Shown one piece after another: positions 20,954-27,682 of a DNA stretch of 27,682 nt. The DNA is from JANMDU01 sp043755865 (lineage in GTDB: Bacteria; Pseudomonadota; Gammaproteobacteria; Burkholderiales; Burkholderiaceae_C). The stretch spans positions 1 through 27,682 of the forward strand of contig JAYUSD010000062.1 of the NCBI GenBank assembly GCA_043755865.1. The letters are read 5' to 3'. The position numbers and the translations under genes are program-made. Within the stretch, counting starts at the first letter, position 1, and every line of letters starts with the position of its first letter. Under the pieces are notes generated by a model. That model searched no databases. It worked only from the letters and a program-made list of their open reading frames with translations, and was not told where the DNA came from.

Positions 20954-22051
20954 CTATCCCCCAAACACCCGAATCACCGCCCGAACAAACCCGTGATCCG
21001 AGCGCGAACGATCTTTGCCTTCTTGCAAATGATCATTGAAATAATCCACCCGCCGCACATCGCCAATACTAAATTTGCTGCGCGGTAAAAATTCTTCGCT
21101 CACAAAAATTTGATCGAGCACTTCCGGCGAGCCCTGATGCACATGGCTGTAAGCCACATCGCGCTTTAAAGCCATCTCGCCTTGCACTTCATACGCATTC
21201 CAAAGCGCCACATCACGCGCGCCCCGGTCATACACCACTTCTCCTGTAGCAGCAATGATCTGCGTCGTCACGCTGTGCGGGCCATCGTTGAAATCACCCA
21301 TCACGATCAGCGGATCATGAGTTCGCTGCAGTACATCAGCCACGATATGGCGCATGGCGGCAGCTTCCGCGCCGCGCATCATCAGGCTGCGCAGAGTGGC
21401 CAACGCCAAGATTTTTGGATCTTCCCGATCTTCCTGCGGCTCGCCATTAGCATCTTGTAAAAATTTAGGTCGTTTGCTCTTTAAATGCGCTGTCAGCATA
21501 TGCACCACCTGCCCGTGCTTCATGCGCAGCGTGGCTAGAAGAGGAGGGCGCTCAAATTTGGCATGCTCGCCCAAGCCGGGAATTTGAATCCGCAAGGCGG
21601 GCGGAAATTCAGAAAATGATTGCAGCTTGACAACGTCTAATCGCGTGACGATGCCTACGCGAGGGGTGTTCTGAGCACCTGAGTGCGAATAGTTTGACTC
21701 GCCTGAGTGCGAATTGTTTGGCTCGCCTGAGTGCGAATTGTTTGGCTCGCCTGAGTGCGTCGCGTCGTTCTCAGCACCAGGCACAGCCACGGTGCTGTAT
21801 CGCAACCCACTGCGAGCAACAGCGGCCTTAATCGCCGCTTCATCCCACACCTCCTGCACAGCCAATACATCGGCATTCAGCGCCGCAATCCGCCCGCCGA
21901 GCCAATCAATCTTGCGTTCAAATTCGTTCTGCGAATAAGGCTCTTGATTCTCGTAAAACATCCGCCCCGGGTTGGCCAAATTCAACACATTGGCCGTAGC
22001 AACAGTAAGCGTGGTGACCATACGCTGGTCGGGCTGAAGAGAGTTATTCAT
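20954..22051 (-). CDS. Endonuclease/exonuclease/phosphatase-family hydrolase
   Basis: 365 residues with the fold's metal and catalytic motifs in order: TANVLNL (Asn), LAVQEVWD (Glu), HMLTAHLKS (His), MGDFNDGPHS (Asp, Asn) and C-terminal SDHGFVRA (Asp-His). No signal peptide, so cytoplasmic unless exported otherwise. Substrate (DNA, phospholipid or nucleotide phosphodiester) cannot be told from sequence. A 24-bp tandem repeat inserts about 27 residues of HSGEPNNS units near residue 98, between the early Glu and the His motifs, probably on a surface loop. It lies 37 bp downstream of the oxidoreductase gene on the same strand. Confidence 0.82.
   Translation of the reverse strand: MNNSLQPDQRMVTTLTVATANVLNLANPGRMFYENQEPYSQNEFERKIDWLGGRIAALNADVLAVQEVWDEAAIKAAVARSGLRYSTVAVPGAENDATHSGEPNNSHSGEPNNSHSGESNYSHSGAQNTPRVGIVTRLDVVKLQSFSEFPPALRIQIPGLGEHAKFERPPLLATLRMKHGQVVHMLTAHLKSKRPKFLQDANGEPQEDREDPKILALATLRSLMMRGAEAAAMRHIVADVLQRTHDPLIVMGDFNDGPHSVTTQIIAATGEVVYDRGARDVALWNAYEVQGEMALKRDVAYSHVHQGSPEVLDQIFVSEEFLPRSKFSIGDVRRVDYFNDHLQEGKDRSRSDHGFVRAVIRVFGG
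21678..21759 (-). repeat. 24-bp tandem repeat, 3.4 units, inside the EEP-family gene
   Basis: Units start at 21678, 21702, 21726 and 21750 (partial), each beginning CCTGAGTGCG on the plus strand. Units two and three are identical except near the boundary. The coding strand reads HSGEPNNS repeatedly. The array is bracketed by 12-bp near-direct repeats, GTTCTGAGCACC (about 21668-21679) and GTTCTCAGCACC (about 21768-21779). Confidence 0.88.
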
Positions 22052-22088
22052 GCCGCATTATGTGCGGGCTTTACGTGGACTTGAGCGA

Positions 22089-22796
22089 TCAGGCCTGCAA
22101 CTGCCCTGAGAGCAAAATTGTCTGCCCTGCCACGCCTTTACGCACTTGTCGCAGCAGTGATGCGGCTACGTCGCTGGCTTGCACGGCTTTGTAATTGCTG
22201 GGAATCAGCGGACTAAAAAGCTTCATCGCGACAAGTGCAATTTTCTCGCCGGGGCGGGTGTTTTGATTCAAGGCTTCACGATGACCGGCGAGCAATGAAG
22301 GGCGAACAATCGTGACGCTTTGATAGCCGAGCATTGAAATGGCATCTTCCATCTCGCCTTTCGTGCGGTTGTAAAAAACGCTCGATGCTCGGCTGGCACC
22401 CATTGCGGAAATGACTCCTATTTTCGTAGCGCCCCACGCAATTCCTGTGCGGGCTACAGCCAAAACAGCATCAAAATCTACCGCACGAAAAGCTTCTTGG
22501 CTGCCTGCGACTTTGAGGGTCGTACCCAAGCAGACATATACCTCGGACAGATGCGGCAGTGGCAATGCTTGCGCAGACGCCGTGCCGAGCTCTGAAAAAT
22601 CAACGGTATGGCTGTGCAGTTTGGCGTGCCTTTGCGGGACTGGTTTGCGCACGAGGCTGTGCACCTCGCGGCAAACCGGGTCGACAAGCAACAGCCCCAG
22701 CAGCTCCTTACCGACCAGACCGGTAGCCCCCGCGATCAGAGCCACTGTTGCCGCCCCCGCCGTTGCCACTCCTTGAGCCGCCGAATGAGTTGCCAT
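22089..22796 (-). CDS. NAD(P)-binding Rossmann oxidoreductase / NAD-dependent epimerase-like
   Basis: About 235 residues. After a short Ala-rich start comes VALIAGATGLVGKELLGLL, a GATGLVG Rossmann motif near residue 23, then YVCLGTT, VDFDAVLAVARTGIAWGATKIGVISAMGA, YNRTKGEMEDA (an S...YxxxK-like pair) and VTIVRPSLLAGHRE. This is the atypical short-chain NAD(P)H-binding family of YbjT/HTATIP2-like proteins; substrate unknown. ATG 22796 follows GGAGG at good spacing but lies inside the end of rhlE, giving an 89-bp overlap in another frame. GTG 22745 is an alternative start, also within rhlE. Confidence 0.78.
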   Translation of the reverse strand: MATHSAAQGVATAGAATVALIAGATGLVGKELLGLLLVDPVCREVHSLVRKPVPQRHAKLHSHTVDFSELGTASAQALPLPHLSEVYVCLGTTLKVAGSQEAFRAVDFDAVLAVARTGIAWGATKIGVISAMGASRASSVFYNRTKGEMEDAISMLGYQSVTIVRPSLLAGHREALNQNTRPGEKIALVAMKLFSPLIPSNYKAVQASDVAASLLRQVRKGVAGQTILLSGQLQA

Positions 22797-24402
22797 TTGA
22801 GTTTCCTCCGAATCCGCCGCCAGAATTTCCACCCCCGCCACCGCCACCGGAGCGACCTCGATTACCGCCTGCGCCTGCGCCGCCTCCATTTGGGTTTCTA
22901 CCACGGCTGGCAAAACCATCAACACCTGTGCGCAGCGGATCGGGCTGACCGCCTCCCGAGCGTGAGCCATGTGCAGGCGCATGCGCTGGAGAGCGAGACG
23001 GTGCGCGAGCAGGCGCTGCACCAGAACGCGAGCCACCACCGCCACCGCCACCTGCACCACGTCCACCACCACCACCGGCATTGCCACCACGCCCGCCACC
23101 TGCAGCGCGCTCGCCCTCTTTGCGCGTATTGATGCGTTGCATCATGTCACGGCGAGCGCTTTTGCCAGCAGCTGCCATTTCATCGCGGCTCGGCGCTTTG
23201 CCCGCGCCGCCCCAAATCACTTGGCGGCCCATCGCCATCGGCTCGGCTTTTTCGCCGGGCACGGGGCCAAATTCAGCCATGTCTTCACGAGGGATGCGTT
23301 GCTTGGTGAATTTTTCGATGTCTTGCATGAAGCCTTCTTCATCGAGGCACACAAGGCTCACCGCGTAGCCATCTTTACCAGCGCGGCCTGTGCGGCCAAT
23401 GCGGTGCACGTAATCTTCGCTCACATTAGGGATTTCATAATTCACCACGTGCGGTAGCTCGTCAATATCAATGCCGCGCGCAGCAATATCGGTGGCTACC
23501 AAGGCGCGCAGCTTGCCGCTCTTGAATTCAGCCAAGGCTTGTGTGCGGGCGCTTTGGCTCTTGTTGCCATGCAGCGCCATGGCGCTGATGCCTTGCTTTT
23601 CTAAATAAGCTGCCACATCATTCGCTCCGAATTTCGTGCGCGTAAAGGCCAGCACTTGATTCCAATCATTCTTCAAAATGATGTGCGCCAAAGCCTGCTT
23701 CTTTTTCTCGCGGCTGATCAGGCTCCAACTTTGCGTGATGCGCTGCACAGTGGAATTGGCGGGCGTGACTTGAATCAATTTCGGATTCGTCAAGAAGCTC
23801 TGCGCGAGCTGCTTGATATCGTCGCTGAATGTTGCAGAGAACAGCAAAGTTTGGCGCTGTTTAGGCACATGCACCAAAATTTTGCGAATGTCGTGAATGA
23901 AACCCATATCAAGCATGCGGTCGGCTTCATCAAGTACGAGCATCTGCACCGTGCCAAGATCAAGCACGCCTTGGCCCACCAAATCGAGCAAACGGCCCGG
24001 TGTAGCGACCAAGATATCCACGCCACGGCGCAGTTGCGAAATCTGTGGATTCATGCCCACACCGCCAAAAATCACGGCGGATTTCAGCTGCAAATATTTG
24101 CCGTAGGTCTTGATGCTTTCATCAATCTGCGCTGCCAATTCGCGGGTAGGCGTGAGGATGAGCGCACGGACGCCGGGGTTGCCAAACTTGTTGGTGGCGC
24201 TGCGGCCGAAGGAGAGGCGGTGCAGCAAAGGAAGAGTAAACGCAGCGGTCTTGCCGGTGCCGGTTTGAGCGCCGCCGAGTAAATCCGTGCCCGCCATTAC
24301 GAGCGGAATCGCTTGCGCCTGAATCGGGGTGGGCGTGGTGTAGCCGGTGTCAATCACAGCCTTTAAAAGGGCAGGGGCCAAGCCCAGATCATCAAATGTC
24401 AT
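22708..24402 (-). CDS. rhlE: RhlE-type DEAD-box ATP-dependent RNA helicase
   Basis: 564 residues. N-terminal Q motif FDDLGLAPALLKAV...TPTPIQAQAIP, then Walker A AQTGTGKT, PTRELAAQI, VLDEADRMLDMGF, SAT motif LLFSATFS, and in the second RecA domain VATDIAARGIDI and HRIGRTGRAG. These are all the DEAD-box motifs. From about residue 430 the C-terminus is a long low-complexity Gly/Arg/Ser tail (GGGRG, GGGSRSG and similar), typical of RhlE and expected to bind RNA non-specifically. It acts in ribosome assembly and RNA turnover, often in the cold. The Gly-rich 3' end overlaps the start of the downstream oxidoreductase. Confidence 0.93.
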   Translation of the reverse strand: MTFDDLGLAPALLKAVIDTGYTTPTPIQAQAIPLVMAGTDLLGGAQTGTGKTAAFTLPLLHRLSFGRSATNKFGNPGVRALILTPTRELAAQIDESIKTYGKYLQLKSAVIFGGVGMNPQISQLRRGVDILVATPGRLLDLVGQGVLDLGTVQMLVLDEADRMLDMGFIHDIRKILVHVPKQRQTLLFSATFSDDIKQLAQSFLTNPKLIQVTPANSTVQRITQSWSLISREKKKQALAHIILKNDWNQVLAFTRTKFGANDVAAYLEKQGISAMALHGNKSQSARTQALAEFKSGKLRALVATDIAARGIDIDELPHVVNYEIPNVSEDYVHRIGRTGRAGKDGYAVSLVCLDEEGFMQDIEKFTKQRIPREDMAEFGPVPGEKAEPMAMGRQVIWGGAGKAPSRDEMAAAGKSARRDMMQRINTRKEGERAAGGGRGGNAGGGGGRGAGGGGGGGSRSGAAPARAPSRSPAHAPAHGSRSGGGQPDPLRTGVDGFASRGRNPNGGGAGAGGNRGRSGGGGGGGNSGGGFGGNSNGNSFGGSRSGNGGGGNSGSDRGGYRSGR

Positions 24403-24425
24403 TGGAGATAAATTTCAAAACAAAC

Positions 24426-24536
24426 CCGGTGCATTAAGATATCAGCCGGGTGTTTGCGTCGGCTACAAAAATTGTAGCGAGAAAGGCTGAAACCACATCG
24501 ACGCGGAGGGATTTCAGTCGTTAGCATTGCGCTAAC
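24426..24536. promoter_or_regulatory. rhlE upstream region with three inverted repeats
   Basis: In the 199-bp gap before rhlE: ACCCGG/CCGGGT flanking a 16-nt loop (about 24424-24451), a perfect GCTACAA-AAA-TTGTAGC stem (24462-24478), and GTTAGC-ATTGC-GCTAAC (24520-24536). All would lie in or near the rhlE leader on the minus strand. RhlE-type helicases are often regulated through long 5' leaders, so RNA folding control is possible. The middle stem has the same GCTA-N9-TAGC shape as the dispersed element but lacks the full core. Confidence 0.35.
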
Positions 24537-24601
24537 TAAACGTGATTATCTCATGGATGGCTTGCATGTCTGAAAGCTTGAGACGCAAGCAAAAAGCACG
24601 C

Positions 24602-25411
24602 TCATTGAAACTTAGGCTGGCGTTTGTCTAAAAACGCTGCAATGCCTTCGCCGCCATTGGCGTGATGCAAATTCTGCACGAAGGCATCTCTCTCGGCGCT
24701 GAGATGTTTGGCCAATGAGTGCTCGGGCGCATCGGCGATGAGCTCTTTCATACTGGACAGCACATTGGGTGCGCGAGTGGCGAGCTTTTCAGCGAGTTGC
24801 AAGGCTACGCTTAAAGCTTGGCCTTTGTCGGTGAGTTGGTTGACCACGCCTAGGCTGTGCAAGCGCTCCGCGCTGACACGATCGCCTGTAAGTAGGAGCT
24901 CCGTGGCGAGTTGGCGTGGGAGCAGGCGAGCGAGCTGCCAACTGCCACCGCCATCGGGCGAGAGGCCCACGGTGCTGTAGGCCATGACAAAAATCGCCTC
25001 ACGGCTGGCCACGATCATGTCGCAGGCCAGTGCCAGCGAAAAGCCTGCGCCAGCGCCCGCGCCTTCCACGGCGGCGATCACAGGCTTGCGGCAAGCGCGG
25101 ATGGCCTCGATCCAAGCATGCAGACCGTCGATGATGTCGGCTTGCATTTGTGGGCTTTGCGTGCGGTTGTATTGCAGCCGCTGCAAATTGCCGCCTGCGC
25201 AAAAGGTGTCGCCTTCGCCGGTGATGATCACCGCGCGCACATCATGGCTGCTGTCGGCATGGTTGAGCGCTTCAATGCCGGCGGCATACATCGCGGGGCT
25301 GAGCGCATTGCGCGCTGATGGATTGGAGAGCGTGAGCAGCTTGATCTGCGCGGCCTCGCCGATATGGCTGGCTTTGATCTCTCCGCCGGGGAAGTTGGGT
25401 TCTTGGTTCAT
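24602..25411 (-). CDS. Enoyl-CoA hydratase/isomerase family protein
   Basis: 269 residues with the crotonase fold: LTLSNPSARNALSPAMY near the start, the oxyanion segments AVIITGEGDTFCAGGNLQ (CAGGNL) and AAVEGAGAGAGFSLALACD, then SPDGGGSWQLARLLP. The usual first catalytic Glu position is occupied in GLSPDGGG by Asp, as in PaaG-like isomerases and some hydratases. It starts 7 bp after the stop of the hydroxyacyl-CoA dehydrogenase, so the two form an operon for fatty-acid or aromatic acyl-CoA beta-oxidation. With PaaH-like dehydrogenase this may be phenylacetate-pathway PaaG/PaaF, but no other paa genes are visible. Confidence 0.85.
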   Translation of the reverse strand: MNQEPNFPGGEIKASHIGEAAQIKLLTLSNPSARNALSPAMYAAGIEALNHADSSHDVRAVIITGEGDTFCAGGNLQRLQYNRTQSPQMQADIIDGLHAWIEAIRACRKPVIAAVEGAGAGAGFSLALACDMIVASREAIFVMAYSTVGLSPDGGGSWQLARLLPRQLATELLLTGDRVSAERLHSLGVVNQLTDKGQALSVALQLAEKLATRAPNVLSSMKELIADAPEHSLAKHLSAERDAFVQNLHHANGGEGIAAFLDKRQPKFQ

Positions 25412-25418
25412 ACAAACT

Positions 25419-26972
25419 TCAAGCTTCTACATGCAGCAAGCTCAAACCTAGAGCGCCACGCCTGCGCAGCCACGGGCTGGCGCGATAGCGCGGATCGCCA
25501 TACACGGTTTGCATGTTGACCAATACTTCCAGCAAGCTCGCGCCTCCCACGCCATTGCCCATGGCCAGTGGGCCGGTGGGGTAGCCCAAGCCGAGTTGCA
25601 CGGCGGTATCCAAATCTTGTGGCGTGCAAATTTGTTGTTGGCACATATCGGATGCGATATTGACGATGGTGGCAATGACGCGCTGCGTGACAAAGCCTGC
25701 ACTGTCGCGGATCGTGCTGACGGGCTTGCCATCGCTTGCAAAAATCGCAGCGGCGGCAGCCAGCATATCTGAGCGCACGGCGGGGTTGCCCATGATCACG
25801 CGGCGGCGCGTTGCGGCATCGTCGATCAGCATATCAATGCCTACCGTGCGCGCTGGGTCGTAGCGCTCAAACACCGCCACTGTTGTCACATCCCAACCCA
25901 GCGGTGCAACGATGGTCAATGCATGCAAGGATGGGCTTTGCCCAGTTTCGATTTTTGCGCCGAGTTTGTGCAGCAATTCTAGTAAGGGCACGCGGCGCGC
26001 TGCGTTGGGCGAGACCCATACCGCAGGCCATTCACCCGTATCTATTGCTATTGATTTTATAGCGCTCTGCGTATATTCTATGCCGGCTATAGGCATTTTT
26101 TCTTCTGAATAATCATAAAAACCGGCTTTCGTCTTGCGCCCAAGCATGCCGCCTGCCAAGCGCTGCGCTGTGATCACGCTGGGCCGATAGCGCGGCTCGT
26201 CAAAGTACTGGCGATAGACCGACTCCATCACGGGGTGAGATACATCCAGCCCGGTTAAATCCATCAGCTCAAAAGGCCCGAGCTTAAAACCCACTTGGTC
26301 TTTCAAAATCGCATCAATCGTGGCGAAATCAGCCACGCCTTCGCCCACAATACGCAGCGCTTCTGTGCCATAGCCCCGGCCCGCGTGATTGACGATAAAG
26401 CCTGGCGTATCCGACGCCATCACGGGCGTGTGCCCCATTTGGCGCGACAGTTCCATCAGTTGCTTGGATACCGAAGCGGCAGTCCTGAGCCCCGGTATCA
26501 CTTCCACTACTTTCATCAACGGCACAGGGTTGAAGAAATGCAAGCCAGCAAAACGCTCTGGTTTTGCCAGCGCGGCTGCAATGGCTGTCACGGACAATGA
26601 GGAGGTATTGGTTGCAAGCACGCAACCGGCACGCACGATAGTTTCAAGTTGCTTGAAAAGCGATTGTTTGATTTCAAGCTTTTCCACCACCGCTTCAATC
26701 ACGAGATCGCAAGTATTGAATTCGTCCAAGCTAGCGCAGGGTTTTAAGCGCGCACTGTATTGCGTTACTTGGCTTGCAGAGATACGGCCTTTTTCAAAGA
26801 GCTTTGCCCAAGTGGCAAGCAAGGCATCGCGCGCTTTTGTAGCGGCATCCGGCGCCATATCAAACAGCGAAACTTCGGCGCCCGCTTGCGCGGCGATTTG
26901 GGCAATGCCCCGGCCCATTGCGCCTGTGCCGACAATACCAATCTGTGGATATACGCAGTTCATGGTATTCAT
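25419..26972 (-). CDS. 3-hydroxyacyl-CoA dehydrogenase (PaaH/PaaC-like)
   Basis: About 517 residues from ATG 26972 (TTG 27002 and ATG 26963 are alternatives). N-terminal NAD motif IGIVGTGAMGRGIAQIAAQAG, then ATNTSSLSVTAIA, GLHFFNPVPLMKVVEV (the HFFNP catalytic His) and DTPGFIVN. Two C-terminal 3HCDH domains follow: GPFELMDLTGLDV and, near the end, DSAGFVTQRVIATIVNIA with LGYPTGPLAMGN. The double C-terminal domain and length match PaaH-type 3-hydroxyadipyl-CoA dehydrogenases. Oxidises 3-hydroxyacyl-CoA to 3-oxoacyl-CoA with NAD. Copy H of the dispersed repeat encodes about residues 295-309, just after the GRKTKAGFYDY segment that closes the first C-terminal domain, so it falls at a domain junction. 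Confidence 0.88.
   Translation of the reverse strand: MNTMNCVYPQIGIVGTGAMGRGIAQIAAQAGAEVSLFDMAPDAATKARDALLATWAKLFEKGRISASQVTQYSARLKPCASLDEFNTCDLVIEAVVEKLEIKQSLFKQLETIVRAGCVLATNTSSLSVTAIAAALAKPERFAGLHFFNPVPLMKVVEVIPGLRTAASVSKQLMELSRQMGHTPVMASDTPGFIVNHAGRGYGTEALRIVGEGVADFATIDAILKDQVGFKLGPFELMDLTGLDVSHPVMESVYRQYFDEPRYRPSVITAQRLAGGMLGRKTKAGFYDYSEEKMPIAGIEYTQSAIKSIAIDTGEWPAVWVSPNAARRVPLLELLHKLGAKIETGQSPSLHALTIVAPLGWDVTTVAVFERYDPARTVGIDMLIDDAATRRRVIMGNPAVRSDMLAAAAAIFASDGKPVSTIRDSAGFVTQRVIATIVNIASDMCQQQICTPQDLDTAVQLGLGYPTGPLAMGNGVGGASLLEVLVNMQTVYGDPRYRASPWLRRRGALGLSLLHVEA
26047..26089 (+). repeat. Dispersed 41-bp-core element, copy H, inside the hydroxyacyl-CoA dehydrogenase gene
   Basis: GCTATTGATTTTATAGC (26047-26063), spacer GCTCTGCGTATATTCTAT, GCCGGC (26082-26087). 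The tail is diverged. The gene reads it antisense, giving IAGIEYTQSAIKSIAI, matching the PgeF insertion LAGIDTAQSATEFIAS position by position in pattern. Confidence 0.85.
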
Positions 26973-27073
26973 TATCGCTTCATACTGTGTCAAAATGCAC
27001 AAATTCGGGTTGGGCGCTGAGCCAATTGATATTTCTTGGCAAGCGTAAGTGCAGAAACTTTTTTAAAACAAAC

Positions 27074-27682
27074 ATGGTTTTTAAGCGTTGGCAAATTGTT
27101 GCGGGGGTCGTGTTGTTGCTCACTGCAGCTGCGGCGTCTGCTCTGTCGTTGGGCCGCGTGCGAGGCACGGCATTGATCGGCCGATCTCTTGATCTGAGCG
27201 TGCAGGCCGCCCTGGAATCACAAGAAGCGACGCCCGATGTCAATTGTTTCGCAGCGGAAGTGTTCTACGGCGATACACGCGTCTCCCCGAATGCCGTCAC
27301 TGTAGCGCCTGAGCGCAGCAGCAATGGCGAAATGCGCATTCGCATCCGCGCCTCGCAAGCGGTTGACGAGCCTGTTGTCACATTGTTTTTGCGTGTGAGT
27401 TGTGCAGCTTCAGTGTCGCGCCGCTATGTGTTGCTGGCCGAGGCACTTTCTGAGGCCGAGCTTGGCTCGGCACAGCCTTTGTCGATCACGCCTGCCATCA
27501 CACCCCCAGCCGCCGCCGCGCGTGGCACTGCGCTGGCCACACCGCGTATTGCCTTCGGAGGCGCGGTGTCATCGGCGGCCTCATCTGCTGCTTTGGATGG
27601 CCGTGCCGCGCAGGGTCGCGCTCAGCGCGCAGCGGCGCGCCAAGCTCAAAAAGAAGCCCGCGCGGCCAAACGAAATGAAGGG
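27074..27682 (+). CDS. FimV-like secreted/membrane protein, N-terminal part (cut by window end)
   Basis: The frame from ATG 27074 stays open to the end of the window (203 codons), so no stop is visible. It begins with a basic then hydrophobic segment (MVFKRWQIVAGVVLLLTAAA), a signal peptide or anchor. It is followed by LGRVRGTALIGRSLDLSVQA, similar to the LGxI-x-x-x-S-x-LGxPLxAxI start of FimV/TspA N-terminal domains, then CFAAEVFYGDTRVSP and an Ala-rich region. FimV proteins organise polar type IV pili and cell-wall sites. Assignment is from the N-terminal pattern only; the LysM and TPR parts would lie beyond the window. Transcribed divergently from the dehydrogenase, with a 101-bp gap. Confidence 0.55.
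   Translation, partial: MVFKRWQIVAGVVLLLTAAAASALSLGRVRGTALIGRSLDLSVQAALESQEATPDVNCFAAEVFYGDTRVSPNAVTVAPERSSNGEMRIRIRASQAVDEPVVTLFLRVSCAASVSRRYVLLAEALSEAELGSAQPLSITPAITPPAAAARGTALATPRIAFGGAVSSAASSAALDGRAAQGRAQRAAARQAQKEARAAKRNEG

Overview
The window looks like a chromosomal segment of a Burkholderiales betaproteobacterium, most like the Comamonadaceae. The reasons are a ccoI-ccoS pair under an FNR/Anr-type box, a class I phaC-phaA-phaB polyhydroxybutyrate cluster, an Hsp33, a PnuC/NadR-type NAD salvage pair, a FimV-like protein, moderately GC-rich DNA and very tight gene packing. Many genes overlap by ATGA, and several convergent pairs abut or overlap. No rRNA, tRNA, CRISPR array, phage gene or transposase gene was seen.

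Layout. 1-2427 (minus): ccoS (cut by the window edge) and ccoI, copper P-type ATPase for cbb3 oxidase assembly, with a perfect FNR box upstream. 2529-3638 (plus): a tiny ORF and hslO. 3639-4996 (minus): nadR-like kinase and pnuC. 5167-5316: a small Lys-rich protein. 5363-9606 (minus): a three-gene run of secreted HExxH metalloprotease, Rieske oxygenase and glutamine-synthetase-like ligase. 9693-10778 (plus): maleylacetoacetate isomerase-like GST and a four-helix membrane protein. 10766-12184 (minus): a flavoprotein. 12276-13612 (plus): a ParD/ParE-like toxin-antitoxin pair, then pgeF. 13544-13858 (minus): a small membrane protein. 14044-18012 (plus): phaC, phaA, phaB. 18022-20802 (minus): secreted protein, ECF sigma factor and a membrane anti-sigma-like protein with C-terminal ankyrin repeats. 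20954-24402 (minus): exonuclease/endonuclease/phosphatase-family protein, NAD(P)-binding oxidoreductase and rhlE. 24602-26972 (minus): enoyl-CoA hydratase and 3-hydroxyacyl-CoA dehydrogenase. 27074-end (plus): start of a FimV-like protein.

The most unusual feature is a short dispersed repeat present in eight copies. Each copy has a 17-nt potential hairpin (GCTA, nine variable bases, TAGC or a one-base variant), exactly 18 nt of conserved spacer, then GCCGGC: a 41-bp core with no length variation. Four copies also share an A-rich tail, giving about 65-68 bp. Seven of the eight lie inside protein genes without breaking the reading frame: nadR-like, pnuC, Rieske oxygenase, pgeF, phaC, the anti-sigma-like gene and the hydroxyacyl-CoA dehydrogenase. 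Because the insertions are read in two main modes, unrelated proteins carry the same peptide: STPATALK-like when read sense, (L/I)AGI(D/E)xxQSA when read antisense. This resembles in principle the Rickettsia palindromic elements, but the sequence is different and I do not recognise it as a named family.

Other repeats crowd the window. A 156-bp element with perfect 11-bp terminal inverted repeats and CGCGAAA arrays fills the phaC-phaA gap. A REPIN-like inverted pair plus one copy of the 41-bp element fill the phaA-phaB gap. Two separate 24-bp minisatellites add 8-residue repeats to the Rieske oxygenase and to the exonuclease/endonuclease/phosphatase protein. Together these suggest a genome whose intergenic gaps and protein loops are repeatedly colonised by small repeats.
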